DNA from: Clitopilus passeckerianus
Lineage: Eukaryota; Basidiomycota; Agaricomycetes; Agaricales; Entolomataceae
Assembly (NCBI GenBank): GCA_944990035.1
Contig: CALYLX010000135.1
Span: 186,001 to 250,000, forward strand
Direction: 5' to 3'
DNA: 64,000 nucleotides
How positions within the stretch are numbered: position 1 is the first letter of the stretch; each line of letters begins with the position of its first letter. Shown piece by piece: positions 13,283 through 23,796 of this stretch. A program made the position numbers and the translations under genes. The notes below the pieces were generated by a model that was given only the letters and a program-made list of their open reading frames with translations, searched no databases and had not been told where the DNA came from.

Positions 13283-13999
13283 ATGAACACAAACACTTTA
13301 GTTGACTTGACACAGTCCCTAACCTCCCATATCCCAATCTACCCAGACGACCCGTCATTTTCCCTAATACCTTACGCAACTGTCTCAAAAGACGGATACT
13401 CCGTTCACGAAATATCGTGCGGGACGCATACCGGTACCCATATCGACGCACCTGCACACTTCTTCGAGAACGGGGTGACACTAACCGACATCCCGCTCTC
13501 ATCCTTGATCGGTCCTCTAGTCCTCGTAGATCTAGCGGGAGACGAGTCGGACATCGGGACGAAGTTGAAGAACAGAGAGGAGATAACTTGGAAGGTACAC
13601 ATCAAGCCCGCATTGGCCCGGTCCTCGATCGAAATTGCCCACCTGAAAGGCGCGATAGTCCTCATTCGGACAGGTTGGGGCGAAACGTTGTATGACTCCT
13701 CCCAGTACTATCACCACCCATACCTTTCTCGCGCCGTTGCCCAGCAGTTCTTCGATGCCGGAGTCCGGATTCTAGGGGTTGATACCCTGAGCCCGGACCA
13801 GACGCCGTACGAGGGTGTAGGCGAGGGCGCATCGTTTGGGTGTCATGAGGTTTTTCTGGCGGGGGGACGCGTTATTGCTGAAAATCTGACAAATCTGAGA
13901 GAGGCAAAGCAGAAGGGCTGCAACATGGTCGCGCTTGCTCCGCTCAAGCTGGAAGGAAGTGATGGAAGCCCCTGTAGAGCCTTTGCGTGGAAGACATAA
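13283..13999 (+). CDS. Metal-dependent cyclase-family hydrolase (kynurenine formamidase-like fold)
   Basis: Intronless gene of 238 residues. The signature HTGTHIDAPAHF (about residues 53-64) matches the metal-binding HxGTHxDxPxH motif of the putative cyclase family, which includes bacterial kynurenine formamidase and isatin hydrolase. Further along, VRILGVDTLSPD and FGCHEVFLAGG match the conserved second half, with the late His and Glu expected in the active site. The start at 13283 opens MNTNTLVDLTQSLTSHIPIYP, a normal N-terminus for this family; the frame extends upstream but without similarity. Substrate is unknown: formamidase, isatin-type or another amide or lactone hydrolase. Lack of introns in an intron-rich genome, and a family common in bacteria, leave transfer as a possibility, unproven. 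Confidence 0.88.
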   Translation: MNTNTLVDLTQSLTSHIPIYPDDPSFSLIPYATVSKDGYSVHEISCGTHTGTHIDAPAHFFENGVTLTDIPLSSLIGPLVLVDLAGDESDIGTKLKNREEITWKVHIKPALARSSIEIAHLKGAIVLIRTGWGETLYDSSQYYHHPYLSRAVAQQFFDAGVRILGVDTLSPDQTPYEGVGEGASFGCHEVFLAGGRVIAENLTNLREAKQKGCNMVALAPLKLEGSDGSPCRAFAWKT

Positions 14000-14183
14000 A
14001 GAGGTCCCCCGATTTGTGGGTAGCAGAAACAGTGTATCGAATGTAATCGCTAGTCTGTACGAATACGAGGCTCTTCTAAATGTATCATTAAACGAAGTGA
14101 AATGTATCCAATGTATCCCCTTTCTAGTCATCCAAATCGTCGTAAATTCCATGATCCCCAATGTCCTCAGCATTACTTCCTCT

Positions 14184-16733
14184 TCACCTCCTACCTGCCT
14201 CTACTAGCGCCATAGCATCAGCCACATTCTCCCTGAACGCATCCCATCCAAGCAGATCAATGATTCCTGCCTTCTGGAACGTCTCTCGTGGCCCGTTGTT
14301 CAAATGCGTGATATAGAGCCCGACATTCCGACTCTTGTAGTCCTCCAAGAGCTCGTACATTATCTGTGCAGCGGATGCATCAACCTCCACCACATCATTC
14401 AGGTGGAAGACAAGGACGGATGCCTCTCGGCGTCGGGGTGCCTCGGAGGGATGGGATTTCTCGACGCCGTAGAGTTCAAGTCTTCGGAGTCTGTCCTTGA
14501 GCTGAGCAGTATTCGCTATTGACGAAAACGACTTAGTTCCTGTTTCCGAGATGCGAAAGAAATGGAAGAACATACCGAAATCCAAGTTCTCCCTAATCCT
14601 GATGATCAATGCGCCTTCATGAGGTTCTTCAGCTTCTGGGTTCTCTTCGATTGGTTTCCATCGGTCTGTTCCAGGTATCCGACCCTAAAGGTAGATGAGT
14701 TAGTAGTTGCACTCATGTTCGCCGATTCTCCAGGAGAAACCCACCAAAATCGTCATCCTAGCCCTACTCGACCGGTGTACGACCAACAACAGGGAGATAA
14801 CCAAGCTAACGATGACCCCGACTTCCACATCCCAGACAATTGAGAACACAAATGTCAAAAGCATGAGTGACATGTCCACCCATGCTCTCATTCTCCAATA
14901 GTACTTGATGTCGTGCGGTGCTTCGGCAAGCAGGGACCAGACGACGAGAAGTACCACGGACGCGAGGACGCATTTAGGTAGGAAGTAGAGCCATGGAAGA
15001 AGGAAGAACGTTGCGAGGAGGATTACCACCGAGCAGACGAGCGAGGCCATCTGGCTTCGACCACCAACATCGCCGTTGATGCGGGAGCTAGAGGGCAGAG
15101 GTAATTCAGTCAAGGTGCAAATGTGGATCTGGTAAGGAAGATTTACCGCGTAATCGAACCATAAGCAGGTAATGTTCCCGGAACAAAGGAACCGACTACA
15201 TTGGACAGGCCTAAAGCCACGAGCTCTCTATTTGGGCTGATAGAGTGTCTGAATCGTGCTCCGTTCTGCTTGGCTGCGACGATGCTATCAAGGAAGCCGA
15301 CGATTGCAATGATCCTACGACTCTATGTCAGCACACTGCAAACCGTAGCTCTCGGAAAGGCTGAACCTACACAGCTGTGGAAGTCGTGCGCCTCAAGTAG
15401 GACAAATTCGCGGACTTCAGAGGGAACTGGAAGAAAGAGTGCTTTGTTGAAATGTTGACAGCGCCTAGAATGTCAACGCCCTCCTTGTCCCACCTGAACT
15501 TGGACGACAAGACTGCATAAAAAAAAATTAGGGATGGAACGACAGTAGCAGAGGCCGTACTCACACGTCGAGACACCGACGACAATCAACACCTCAGGAA
15601 TCCGATAGATGAACCAGTACTTCTTAAGGACAGCCTTGAAATATCTGAGAACGACCAGAGCGCCAAGAGCTGAAAAGCTGATGACGGTGGCATGGAAGTT
15701 CATATGCTCCATAGTTTGCTCAATCAGGAACAGTATCTTCTCCAAAGTCGATTCCGGCTTAAGAGTGTGTTGAAGAGCGACCAAGCCGAACATTGGGATG
15801 AGTTGTTCACTGTATGAAGGTCAGAAGCCAGATAGTGCAAATATGACACGACGGAACTTACACCATGATAACCAATGCTACAGCGGTCACGAAACCTCGT
15901 AGCAGGGCTCGACTGAGCACAACATCAATGAATCCCAGCCTGAAGATTCCCAAGCAGAAGGAGAACAGACCAGCCTGCCGGCAGGTTCGGAAATCATGAG
16001 TAAAAGAATTCCAATCTCGAAGGCATAAGAGGCTCACCTGTAAAGCTACCACTGTTGCAACCTGAATGCTCATCCTGTCCAGATCCTTTGGGCTTGTTCC
16101 CTCCGGAGCATCATGCCTGAATTCCATGATAGCCTGGCCAAGTAGCAAGCTAAGCGCTGCTTCCGGGGCGACATTCAGTTGCCGAGAAGTGCCCAGGAAA
16201 GCGTAAACGATGCCGGGGATGGACGCGGAAAACTAGCGGAAGTTTCATGGAATCAGCGTCGGGAGGAGCTTGGACAACAGGGAGCTGAGGACGTACGAGA
16301 CCCGTATGAGGGCTCATGTGGGCCAGTGAAGTTGCGTAAGAGACAGATTGGGGTATGAGCATAGATGCCACAGTCAAGCCTGCGAGGATGTCTCCGCTAA
16401 TCCTGTAAAGTGCTGTCTGTCAACATCATCTTGCCAGACATTGGGAGACCAGCAGCACGTACAGTGACTTGGAGTAATTGGGTATCCAGGTGAACGAAGG
16501 GATGTAGTACATGATCTTCTTCGTTAGTGGCGATTTTGGGCCTTTTGGTTTATCATCCACTACGGGACCATTGTCAGACTATCGCTGGTGTCAGGATTCA
16601 GAAACTGACCTGAGTCGACGACAGAGGGTGTGCCTCCTGTGCTCCCGTACCGACCATCGTCATCTCTTAACCCAGCGTCTAAGAATGCAGTACTCTCGCT
16701 GTTATCTCTGATAGGACTCGTGGGAGTGTTCAT
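14184..16733 (-). CDS. SulP-family sulfate permease with C-terminal STAS domain
   Basis: Membrane transporter of the SLC26/SulP family, probably an anion (sulfate) transporter. The gene is split by many short introns; I place the start at 16733 (MNTPTSPIRDN) and the stop at 14184-14186. After a hydrophilic N-terminus comes the family signature region VASMLIPQSVSYATSLAHM, then GTSRQLNVAPEAALSLLLGQ and several hydrophobic segments (VVALQVSLLCL; FVTAVALVIMV; ALGALVVLRYF). The last exons encode a STAS domain: ASVLVFHLNDVVEVDASAAQ, then LYITHLNNGPRETFQKAGI, ending ALVEAGRR. The STAS domain after the membrane part distinguishes SulP from other sulfate carriers. It converges on the cyclase gene (185-bp gap between stop codons). 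Exact internal exon ends were not all resolved. Confidence 0.88.
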
Positions 16734-17218
16734 CGTATTGTCGGCCGCGGGTTGGATTAGAGCTTCGTCGAAAAGGTTCCCGTCAGGGTGAAGTCAATGG
16801 CAGTCACAGCTAGAGCAAGCTGAAGGGATACAGTCACCGAAGCACCCTTATAGCCTGGAGGACTCTTCACAAAGCAGGAGACGAAAGGTTACTTGGCGGC
16901 CGACTTGATGAGGTTTACGGCTGGAGCTCACCAATCATCAATGCAATTTCATGTTAAATTTGGATCCGGCAAATTGTTCGGTGTACCGAGTGCGGCATTG
17001 ACACTCATGACTTCGGCCCGATGACTCCGATGACGGAGGGGCGGCCAATGAGGACACTGCAATTGAACTTTTTTTGAAGGTACTCGGTTCTTGGAGTTTT
17101 ACATGTTGCGAAAGTAATTATAATCAAGTAAGAGGATTCAATGCAGCATATAGGATCTATAGTCAGGGTTCTTGCTCCTTTGCAACCTGTACAGAGAAAC
17201 TTTGCAGTAACCTCCCAC
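16734..17218. other. Intergenic, SulP promoter side
   Basis: No gene recognised between the SulP start codon and the tRNA gene. It includes the presumed SulP promoter. Confidence 0.45.
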
Positions 17219-17290
17219 ACACTGATGGTGAAGTGGTTATCATGCTTGCCTTCCAAGCAAGCGGCAGGGGTTCGATTCCCCTTCAGTGTA
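17219..17290 (+). tRNA. tRNA-Gly(TCC), copy 1
   Basis: 72 nt folding as a full cloverleaf. The acceptor stem ACACTGA pairs perfectly with TCAGTGT (17283-17289) and is followed by discriminator A. The anticodon arm pairs CTTGC with GCAAG around loop CTTCCAA, giving anticodon TCC at 17252-17254. The T arm pairs AGGGG with CCCCT around TTCGATT, which also forms the Pol III B box. No intron. TTTT at 17293 can terminate Pol III. Identical over its whole length to the copy at 23543-23614 on the other strand. Confidence 0.95.
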
Positions 17291-17462
17291 TCATTTTCTA
17301 CACGGAAGCTTCTTTGTTTTGGTCGAATTTTGTTATATCCATGCTACCGCGAACGAACTTACTATTCTGAAAGGGAAACCCTAGTAATTTTAGTTTTCAA
17401 CTATCAGAGTTCGTTTATCCCGTATACCTAAATAATATTAAATATTCAAATGTGCTCCTATG

Positions 17463-17605
17463 GTTACCCAGCCATCCCTCCTCTGCCTCCTCATATACAC
17501 ACCTAAAACCTTTTCTCAATCCGCCTCCGGCGGGCAGCGTGGCGCCACGGCCGCGGAACCCCTTCAACAACTAAACCTCCAATCCTTGGGACAATGCAGC
17601 AATCC
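17463..17605 (-). pseudogene. Decayed 3' fragment of the peroxisomal-type carrier gene
   Basis: This stretch matches 20526-20672, the 3' end of the intact carrier gene, over about 140 bp in the same orientation. Shared blocks include GGAACCCCTTCAACAACT and AACCTCCAA, with scattered substitutions between. The stop codon and the Arg-rich C-terminus have decayed and no upstream carrier domain is present, so it cannot encode a carrier. It lies on the 3' side of esterase A, between the tRNA and the esterase, and is likely debris from a duplication that included the carrier 3' end. Confidence 0.75.
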
Positions 17606-17848
17606 CATGTCTTTCGAGTCCGCTTTCACTGAAAAGGTTTTGTCCGATGGCCTGGTCCGACGCTACTTGGAAGGAGCACTTTGTCCTCCTCTGGACCGTC
17701 GCTGCTCAGAAGGATCGTAGCACTGGGAAACAGTCAAAGCAGCGGTGGTGGAGAGAAAGATGGGATACTAGGGAGAAGCATGACGGCAGCTGGTAAAGGT
17801 CGATGCTTAGCATTTCATGTCTAGACGTTTGACATTCGTTGTAATTCC

Positions 17849-19803
17849 TCAAGCTGATTGCCAATCTGACATGTCAATCCCTAACAAATCAAAGACCAAC
17901 TGCGCGATATCCTCGATCGTCTCCAAAGTACCGCATCCTGTGTCCATATCCGATGGGGTCGTGAAAACGACACCGGTCTCGTTGTTTCTGTTCCCAAGTT
18001 GAGCTACGCTCTTGGTGCCTGCATCATAGGTAGGCCAACCGTAATTGCTGAGACCATGGGAAGGGTCGCGGGCGAAGTTGACCCAAGCACCTTGAACATA
18101 TTTGGACAGAGCTGCTTCAGCTGCTGTCGGCGCAGGAGATGTCTTCACGTTATATGTGCCAAACACGATTGGTATCTCCGAGGCGTGGTAAGCTCGCAAG
18201 TCTTTGCGGCTCGAAACGTTTGGGAAGACACCTGTGGATTCACGTTTAGTCCCGTGAAATTACGTGGGTCCTACGGCTTACCTTGATAATGGTATCTCCA
18301 GGTAGGAACGACTTTGGAACGATCACTTGCAGTATTGCTGGCAGGGCATGTGTAGGCAGCCTATTCCGAGAGGGTTGAGAGATGGATTATGGGAAGAGGT
18401 TGGTAATGAATCACCTTTGTGACGACATCGGCAACCAGTTGAGTTGCTCCAGGGATAGTGAAGCCGAGCTTAAGGAGCTCCAGAGCAACGACCAAGATAT
18501 CTGCCTCCTGAGCATTGGTTCCTCCTAAAATTGGCACCTTAAGGAAATTCCCAGCTGCCGATCTAGCGGCGAAATCAGAAGGAATCGTGATATCTGGCAA
18601 GAGACCAGTTTTAGTTCCCGAGGATGTTCTGTAAAGAAAGCAGCTTACCATCGACCAGAGGGCTAAAAGACGCTCTGCTGCTGATGACTGCATCCTCGAG
18701 AGTCCTGAAGGGAACAGCTTTCATACATTGCAGTTGAGCTGCATTGACGGCTACGAAAGAAAGTTTAACAGAACAGATCGTGGTGATGTAGCGAGTCGCG
18801 CACTTGTTCCGCATCCAACAGCCTTTGCGACTTCGTTCCAATCCTTGGGGTCAGGTTGGCCTGGTGTATCGGGAGTCGAGAAAATAGGTAATTGAAGGCT
18901 TGTTAGGGGTAAGATGAGCTTAATACTTTCAAGTTCCCATTTCGTTGACTTACGTCCCAGACTGCTCTATGACACCTGTGAATAGATTGTAGTTCAGTTG
19001 CGTGCACTTTACTAGCGGATTAACTTCAGATACCCACCCTTAATCCTTGTATCTGTCGGATGAGAGAAAGTGTACGCATCGATGGCAGCTGCGCCTGAAC
19101 TTACTCCGAAGAGAACGATACGTTCAGGATCACCGCCAAAGGAAGCAATGTTGTCATAGACCCATTGTATCGCAGCATCGATATCAAGCAGGCCATAATT
19201 CTGAGAGGCAATTGAACTGGCTAGTTGCGGTGCACTTGGCTGCCCAAAGATGTTAATGCGGTAGTTGAAGGTTACGACGGTGATATCGTCGAAGTCCTGA
19301 ACTAGTGTCGTGCCGTTATAAACAACGGTGTTGCTCTGAGCGACATCAGCTTGTGCGATCCAATAAGACAGTTGTGCTCAACTTACAGTTCCAAATTGGA
19401 AAATTCCACCGTTGATCCAAAGCATAACAGCTGTCTTCTGCTTCCTTGCTGCGCTAGGTGCCCAAACATTGACACTGAGGCAATCCTCTGATTCTGGAAT
19501 AGGGTCCAATAACGCCGGGAGGCCTGTGAGTGACAAGAACTCGCGGTTGCTTTCAGTCAGAGACTGGACGCAAGAATCGCCATATGTCGTCGCTGCAAAG
19601 GTTGAGGACCTTTGAGGGGCCACCTTAGGAGCCTCCCATCGGCCAGCAATTGCATACGGTATCCCAAGGAACTGCCGTACGCCCGCTCCGACCTGCGTAC
19701 CCGTAACAGGGCCTTGCTTGGTAGAAACGGTCAAACCGTCACTTTGTCCATAAACGCTGCTGGCCAATGCCAATGCTGAGGCAAGTGCAGACCTGAAGAA
19801 CAT
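17849..19803 (-). CDS. Secreted type-B carboxylesterase A (active-site variant)
   Basis: Alpha/beta-hydrolase of the type-B carboxylesterase/lipase family. The start at 19803 gives a signal peptide (MFFRSALASALALASSVYGQ) and the last codons read MSDWQSA. Several short introns interrupt it; the first falls directly after the oxyanion region. Family marks: FLGIPYAIAGRWEAP, SEDCLSVNVWAP, WVYDNIASFGGDPER, an acid-loop Glu in GGTNAQEAD, and the catalytic His in LRAYHASEIPIVFGTYN. Oddities: the oxyanion motif reads INGGIF instead of YGGGF, and the nucleophile elbow reads GVSSG instead of GESAG, so the Ser is kept but both neighbours differ. It is a close copy of esterase C at 26447-28384, including part of the promoter. 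It may be active with altered chemistry, or a decaying copy; no stop or frameshift was found in the exons I read. Confidence 0.88.
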
Positions 19804-20534
19804 CCTCGCTATGCCGACCTGCAAGAGAGGCGATGGGCGGCCAAGATGTCGATGTCAGGTTTATATGTTCATCGAGAAATTATGACAGCTAGCATTAGGC
19901 CATTGTGGAAGGGAGACGCATAGTGGCGCAACTAAAATTATTGATATGCGAAAGTTTCCAGGGTTTGTTCAACTGGCTACCGCAGTGCTCGCCTCCCCAT
20001 CCGCTATCCATTCCGAATGCCTCGGTTGTCAAGAATTTCGACCCAGCTTAAGCACGGGTTATTTCCGTAGTGGCCTAACGTTCTGCAATTAGCTGTAAGT
20101 ACGCGTTCAGATTGAACCCGAAATATTGCTTTAGACTTGAAACCTCGTCGTACCTTGAAGGTGTGCTGAAATATATCATTTAGAGATTCGTTTCGAGCCT
20201 TGTATCCGCCCAAATTCGGGGTTTAAGCGAACTGGATATTAGGTAATGTCCCCCGATCAAGGGCCACCTAATCAACCTCTTTCGGTACAGATTTCAGGTC
20301 CAATGAACCTAAATCCTTGCTCGCAAATGAACGTTTAGGAGAGGCCAGGTATTCAGCTCACCGACACGAAGGCCTGGCAACCCTCCCGAAATAGGCCGTT
20401 TCGTGAGGAATCAAAGGACTTGATTTGAGGAGTTTAGAGGTCCCTAAACTCGTACCAAAACCGGAAGTATTATTAGGATTCAAAACGAAAGGATCCCAAT
20501 TGAATTAATGGCACATCTGGCTACGTCTACCCAG
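19804..20534. other. Intergenic between esterase A and carrier gene
   Basis: About 730 bp with no coding signal. The first 75 bp or so (to about 19877) are shared with the upstream region of esterase C; the similarity then stops. Confidence 0.5.
19860..19865 (-). promoter_or_regulatory. TATA-like box of esterase A
   Basis: TATAAA on the reverse strand, 57 bp before the ATG. The same motif at the same distance precedes the duplicate gene C. Confidence 0.55.
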
Positions 20535-21825
20535 CTATCCCCTCCTCCGCCTCCTCAGATACGCATCGACAATCATCTTCTCAATCCTGCCCTTCACGAG
20601 CAATGTAACTCCCTGACTAAGGAACCCCTTCAACAACTGAACCTCCAAGCCTTCGTACAGCCCAGAAACCCCCGTCACCTCTGATTTGGTTTCCTTTGTG
20701 TCCTCTTTGACTGCGTCTGCGAAAGACTTGTTCGGGTGTCGCCTCGAGGAACGACGGCCTCCGATGTATGCATCGTATAGAACGGAGTTGAGAGAGGTAG
20801 CAGGAGAGGACGACGCTTGGAGTCGTGTTTTGGCGAGGATTATGGGGTATAGAAGGAATGTTGCTTCAATACAGTGTCATATGAGTAACTATTTCGCGCG
20901 TGAGAGAACTCTCCAGAAATGCACCTATTGAATTAGAGACAGCTCCGCCAAAGAACGCTTGAGCGGGTGAAGGATTGACGGGAGGCAAATGAGCAGCTGC
21001 TTTGGAAGCTTTCTGTGTGTCTTTAACAGCAGCCGCAACGGTTCGTGCGCTCGTTGCATTTAGGCGGAGGAGGGTGAGAAGTCTCCGGTATAGTTGGAAG
21101 AGAGCAAGGGTGAGAGATGGATTTAGAGACGTCAACGGTGTCGTTTGAAATCCTATACAATATGTTAGATTCCGTTGCAGGTTATTCAAGGCCGCTTACC
21201 TTTACAGAACCCAGAGAGACCATTTTCCTGGTAGAGGGATTTAGCAGCGGACACTACGTTATCATGTTTGATAGGCTTGGATGGCTGGGTGAGATCTTCT
21301 TCGGATTCCGCTTCCTCCTCCTCTTCAGCTTGTAATCGTAAGGTGATGATATTCAATGGCATTGTAACTGCACGAGAAGCGACGCCTGCCAGGAAGCCAA
21401 TGATGATCTCTTCGAACATGGATGGTTTGTGCGGTCGTCCAGGTTTTGCCTTCTTGCCCGGCGTAAGTAGGTGTTTCGTTGACGCAGACCGTAGAAAAGA
21501 GTAGAAGTAGTAGTACAGGAAGCTAGAATCCCGTAAGTGACGTTCTTCAAAAGAAGGTGAATTCCGCTTACCTGGACAAAAGTGTCGCTCCAGTATCCGT
21601 CCAGAGCCCGTCGTATAGACCCGCTAGGCCTCTTCGTTTGAATACATGTAAAAATAGCTCACACGCTCTCTTGAGCCCACTTTCCCTCTTGGTTTTCTCA
21701 GAGCTCCGATCATCCAGCTGAGCCAACGTAGCGAGCAAATCCAAAGGGTATGTTATCACATTCGCCGAAGCACTTCCTATCGAGCCAGAGAATGCCTGGA
21801 CCAGAGGAGGCAGAGTACTAGTCAT
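20535..21825 (-). CDS. Mitochondrial-carrier-family protein, peroxisomal adenine nucleotide carrier-like
   Basis: Membrane solute carrier with the three-repeat mitochondrial carrier fold. It starts at 21825 with TLPPLVQAFSGSIGSASANV and the first signature as YPLDLLAT, then GLAGLYDGLWTD. The second repeat has EIIIGFLAGVASRAVTMPLNIITLRLQ, followed by an acidic loop and NGLSGFCKG. The third has AQAFFGGAVSNSI, a PIILAKTRLQ signature and VSGLYEGLEVQLLKGFLSQGV. The C-terminus is an Arg-rich tail. The pattern fits the SLC25A17/Ant1 group that exchanges ATP for AMP across the peroxisomal membrane, needed for acyl-CoA activation there. The divergent neighbour is a 3-hydroxyacyl-CoA dehydrogenase, which fits. 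The exact member is inferred; other carriers with degenerate PX[DE]XX signatures remain possible. Confidence 0.75.
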
Positions 21826-22096
21826 GTTGGTGGGAGTAAAGCAAGCCGTTCCAAGATTGTTCCATGGCTTTATACGAGCGTCAACTCGGTCGAAGACCCA
21901 CAAAATCGTCGAAGACCAATGTGTTATCGATGACGTCAGCATATCTCCGTCCGGAAAGGTTCTCCTCCGGCTAATTCACGTGCCCGGAACTTGGGTCGCC
22001 TTCGGAATCCTTTCTCTACGCGGTGACTTTCTGAGAGAACTTGCTGAACTCCGTGTTACTCTCTGCTTGACTTCTAACCGTCCTATCGAACGAGAA
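21826..22096. promoter_or_regulatory. Divergent promoter between carrier and dehydrogenase genes
   Basis: 271 bp between two divergent start codons, short enough for a shared regulatory region. Co-regulation as fatty-acid oxidation genes is plausible but inferred. No named site is recognised. Confidence 0.5.
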
Positions 22097-23353
22097 ATGG
22101 CTGCTGTTGCTCATGGAATCCGGACTCTAGGAGTTCTCGGTGCTGGTCAAATGGGTACCGGTATCGCTCTCGTAGCTGCTATGCGGGCCAAGGTCCCTGT
22201 ACTCTTGCATGACCGTTCGACAGAACAGATAAACAAGGGACTTGCTCTCGTCGATAAATTGCTTGCAAAGGACGTTGGAAAGGGAAGGATCAGCAGCGAA
22301 GACGCGAAAGAGACCAGGGATAGGATTAGTGTGGTCGGAGCGGAGGTCGGTCTCAAGGGCTTCAGAGACGTGGATATGGTCGTCGAGGTAGGAGCTTGTC
22401 TGCTACTATTAGTCGCTTTAACTGAAGAAGAAGGAACTTGCAGGCTGTCTCTGAGAACCTTTCCCTCAAGCAATCAATATTCGGTAGTTTGGCAGCAGAG
22501 CTCCAGCCCAATGCTATCCTTGCTTCCAACACTAGCTCGATAAGCATAACCCAGATCGCCGCTTCCGCCATTCCCAAGGGTGTCAGTGCTGCCAGTGAAG
22601 AAGGCCAAAAGATTGCCGGACGCGTTGTTGGTGAGCAGTTCCCCTATGCATTCATAAGCACCCGTTGATATTTTATTCTTCTACTAGGGCTTCACTTCTT
22701 CAATCCCGTTCCCGTCATGGTGCGCTCGATCTTACTAACAATGTGCTGATGTTGACATCGTACTAGAAACTTGTTGAGCTCATCTCTGCCCTACAAACAA
22801 CACCCGACACACTTGACCGATCAAGGTCATTTGCCACCGCTTGCGGAAAGAGTAAGTAGTCCCTTTTGCAATGTTCATATTCTTGGCCATTAACTTCATA
22901 TTCCAGCTGTAACAACATCCAAGGACGTCCCAGGCTTTGTTTCCAATGCACTTCTGATGCCATTTATCAACGAGGTACGACACTTCGCTTTACCAAATTC
23001 TCTGAAAGCTTCATACTGACTTTTACATGCTCCATAGGCGATCATGCACCTTGAAAAAGGCATTGCAACACGGGAGGACATCGACACCACTCTCAAGCTT
23101 GGCATGAACCATCCCATGGGCCCGCTCCAGCTCGCTGACTTGTATGTCTCTTTCTTTTCTATCCTCATCCCCCGGTATTGAATCTACTCCCCCTTTTAGC
23201 ATCGGCCTCGATACCTGCCTAGCCATCCAGCAAACGCTCTACGAAGGCACCCGCGACTCTAAGTATCGCCCCAGTGTTCTCTTGGAGAGGATGGTTGATG
23301 CACAGTGGTATGGAAGAAAAAATGGAAAGGGTTTCTACGAATACGATTCATAG
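22097..23353 (+). CDS. 3-hydroxyacyl-CoA dehydrogenase (3-hydroxybutyryl-CoA dehydrogenase type)
   Basis: NAD-dependent oxidation of 3-hydroxyacyl-CoA to 3-ketoacyl-CoA, the third step of beta-oxidation. The start at 22097 opens [20 protein letters not shown], with the Rossmann GxGxxG as GAGQMG. Further: [20 protein letters not shown], then [15 protein letters not shown] with the conserved SNTSS, and the catalytic His in [17 protein letters not shown]. The C-terminal domain has [36 protein letters not shown] and a closing [12 protein letters not shown]. Six or so short introns split it. Length (about 300 residues) fits the single-function HADH/Hbd class, not the multifunctional fungal enzyme. 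No PTS1 tripeptide is present (ends YDS) and no clear mitochondrial presequence, so location is open. Confidence 0.93.
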
Positions 23354-23542
23354 GCATATCTATCATGTTGTCGGGTGTGTTATTACCTAGAATAGAGTAT
23401 ATGGGCTGCAAACATTGTGAATCAGAATTTTTTAGCAACATCAACCTGCGAGGCCGGAACTGGCTGGAAACAAATCCGCCGGAGTAAAGACAGGGCTGCT
23501 CCAGATGAAGACGAAAAAGAGCAGATCACCACATTTCATATT

Positions 23543-23614
23543 TACACTGAAGGGGAATCGAACCCCTGCCGCTTGCTTGGAAGGCAAGCATGATAACCAC
23601 TTCACCATCAGTGT
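23543..23614 (-). tRNA. tRNA-Gly(TCC), copy 2
   Basis: Reverse-strand copy identical over all 72 nt to the gene at 17219-17290: same acceptor stem, anticodon TCC (23579-23581) and T arm. Flanks differ from copy 1. On its own strand a run of five T lies about 25 nt past the 3' end and may serve as terminator. Confidence 0.95.
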
Positions 23615-23796
23615 CCGAATGATGGAAAGGTACATACCATTATAGGATACAGTCAGGGTGTGGGCTGGATGCTTTCATGGTCGTAGCCAGTGGCGCACAT
23701 CCGGACAATGAATCTCAATAAAATCAAAATTCGGATTCTTTCGCGAAACTAAGTCCTACGATACATTTTAAGAAGAATCCGTTAGCTTCGGCCCCC

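Noticed and set aside
17141..17431. 96-codon open frame covering the tRNA gene
   Set aside because: It reads through a clear tRNA-Gly gene; the same peptide appears at 23441-23635 only because the tRNA is duplicated.
21268..21504. Plus-strand frames across the carrier gene
   Set aside because: Antisense shadows of the carrier exons on the reverse strand.
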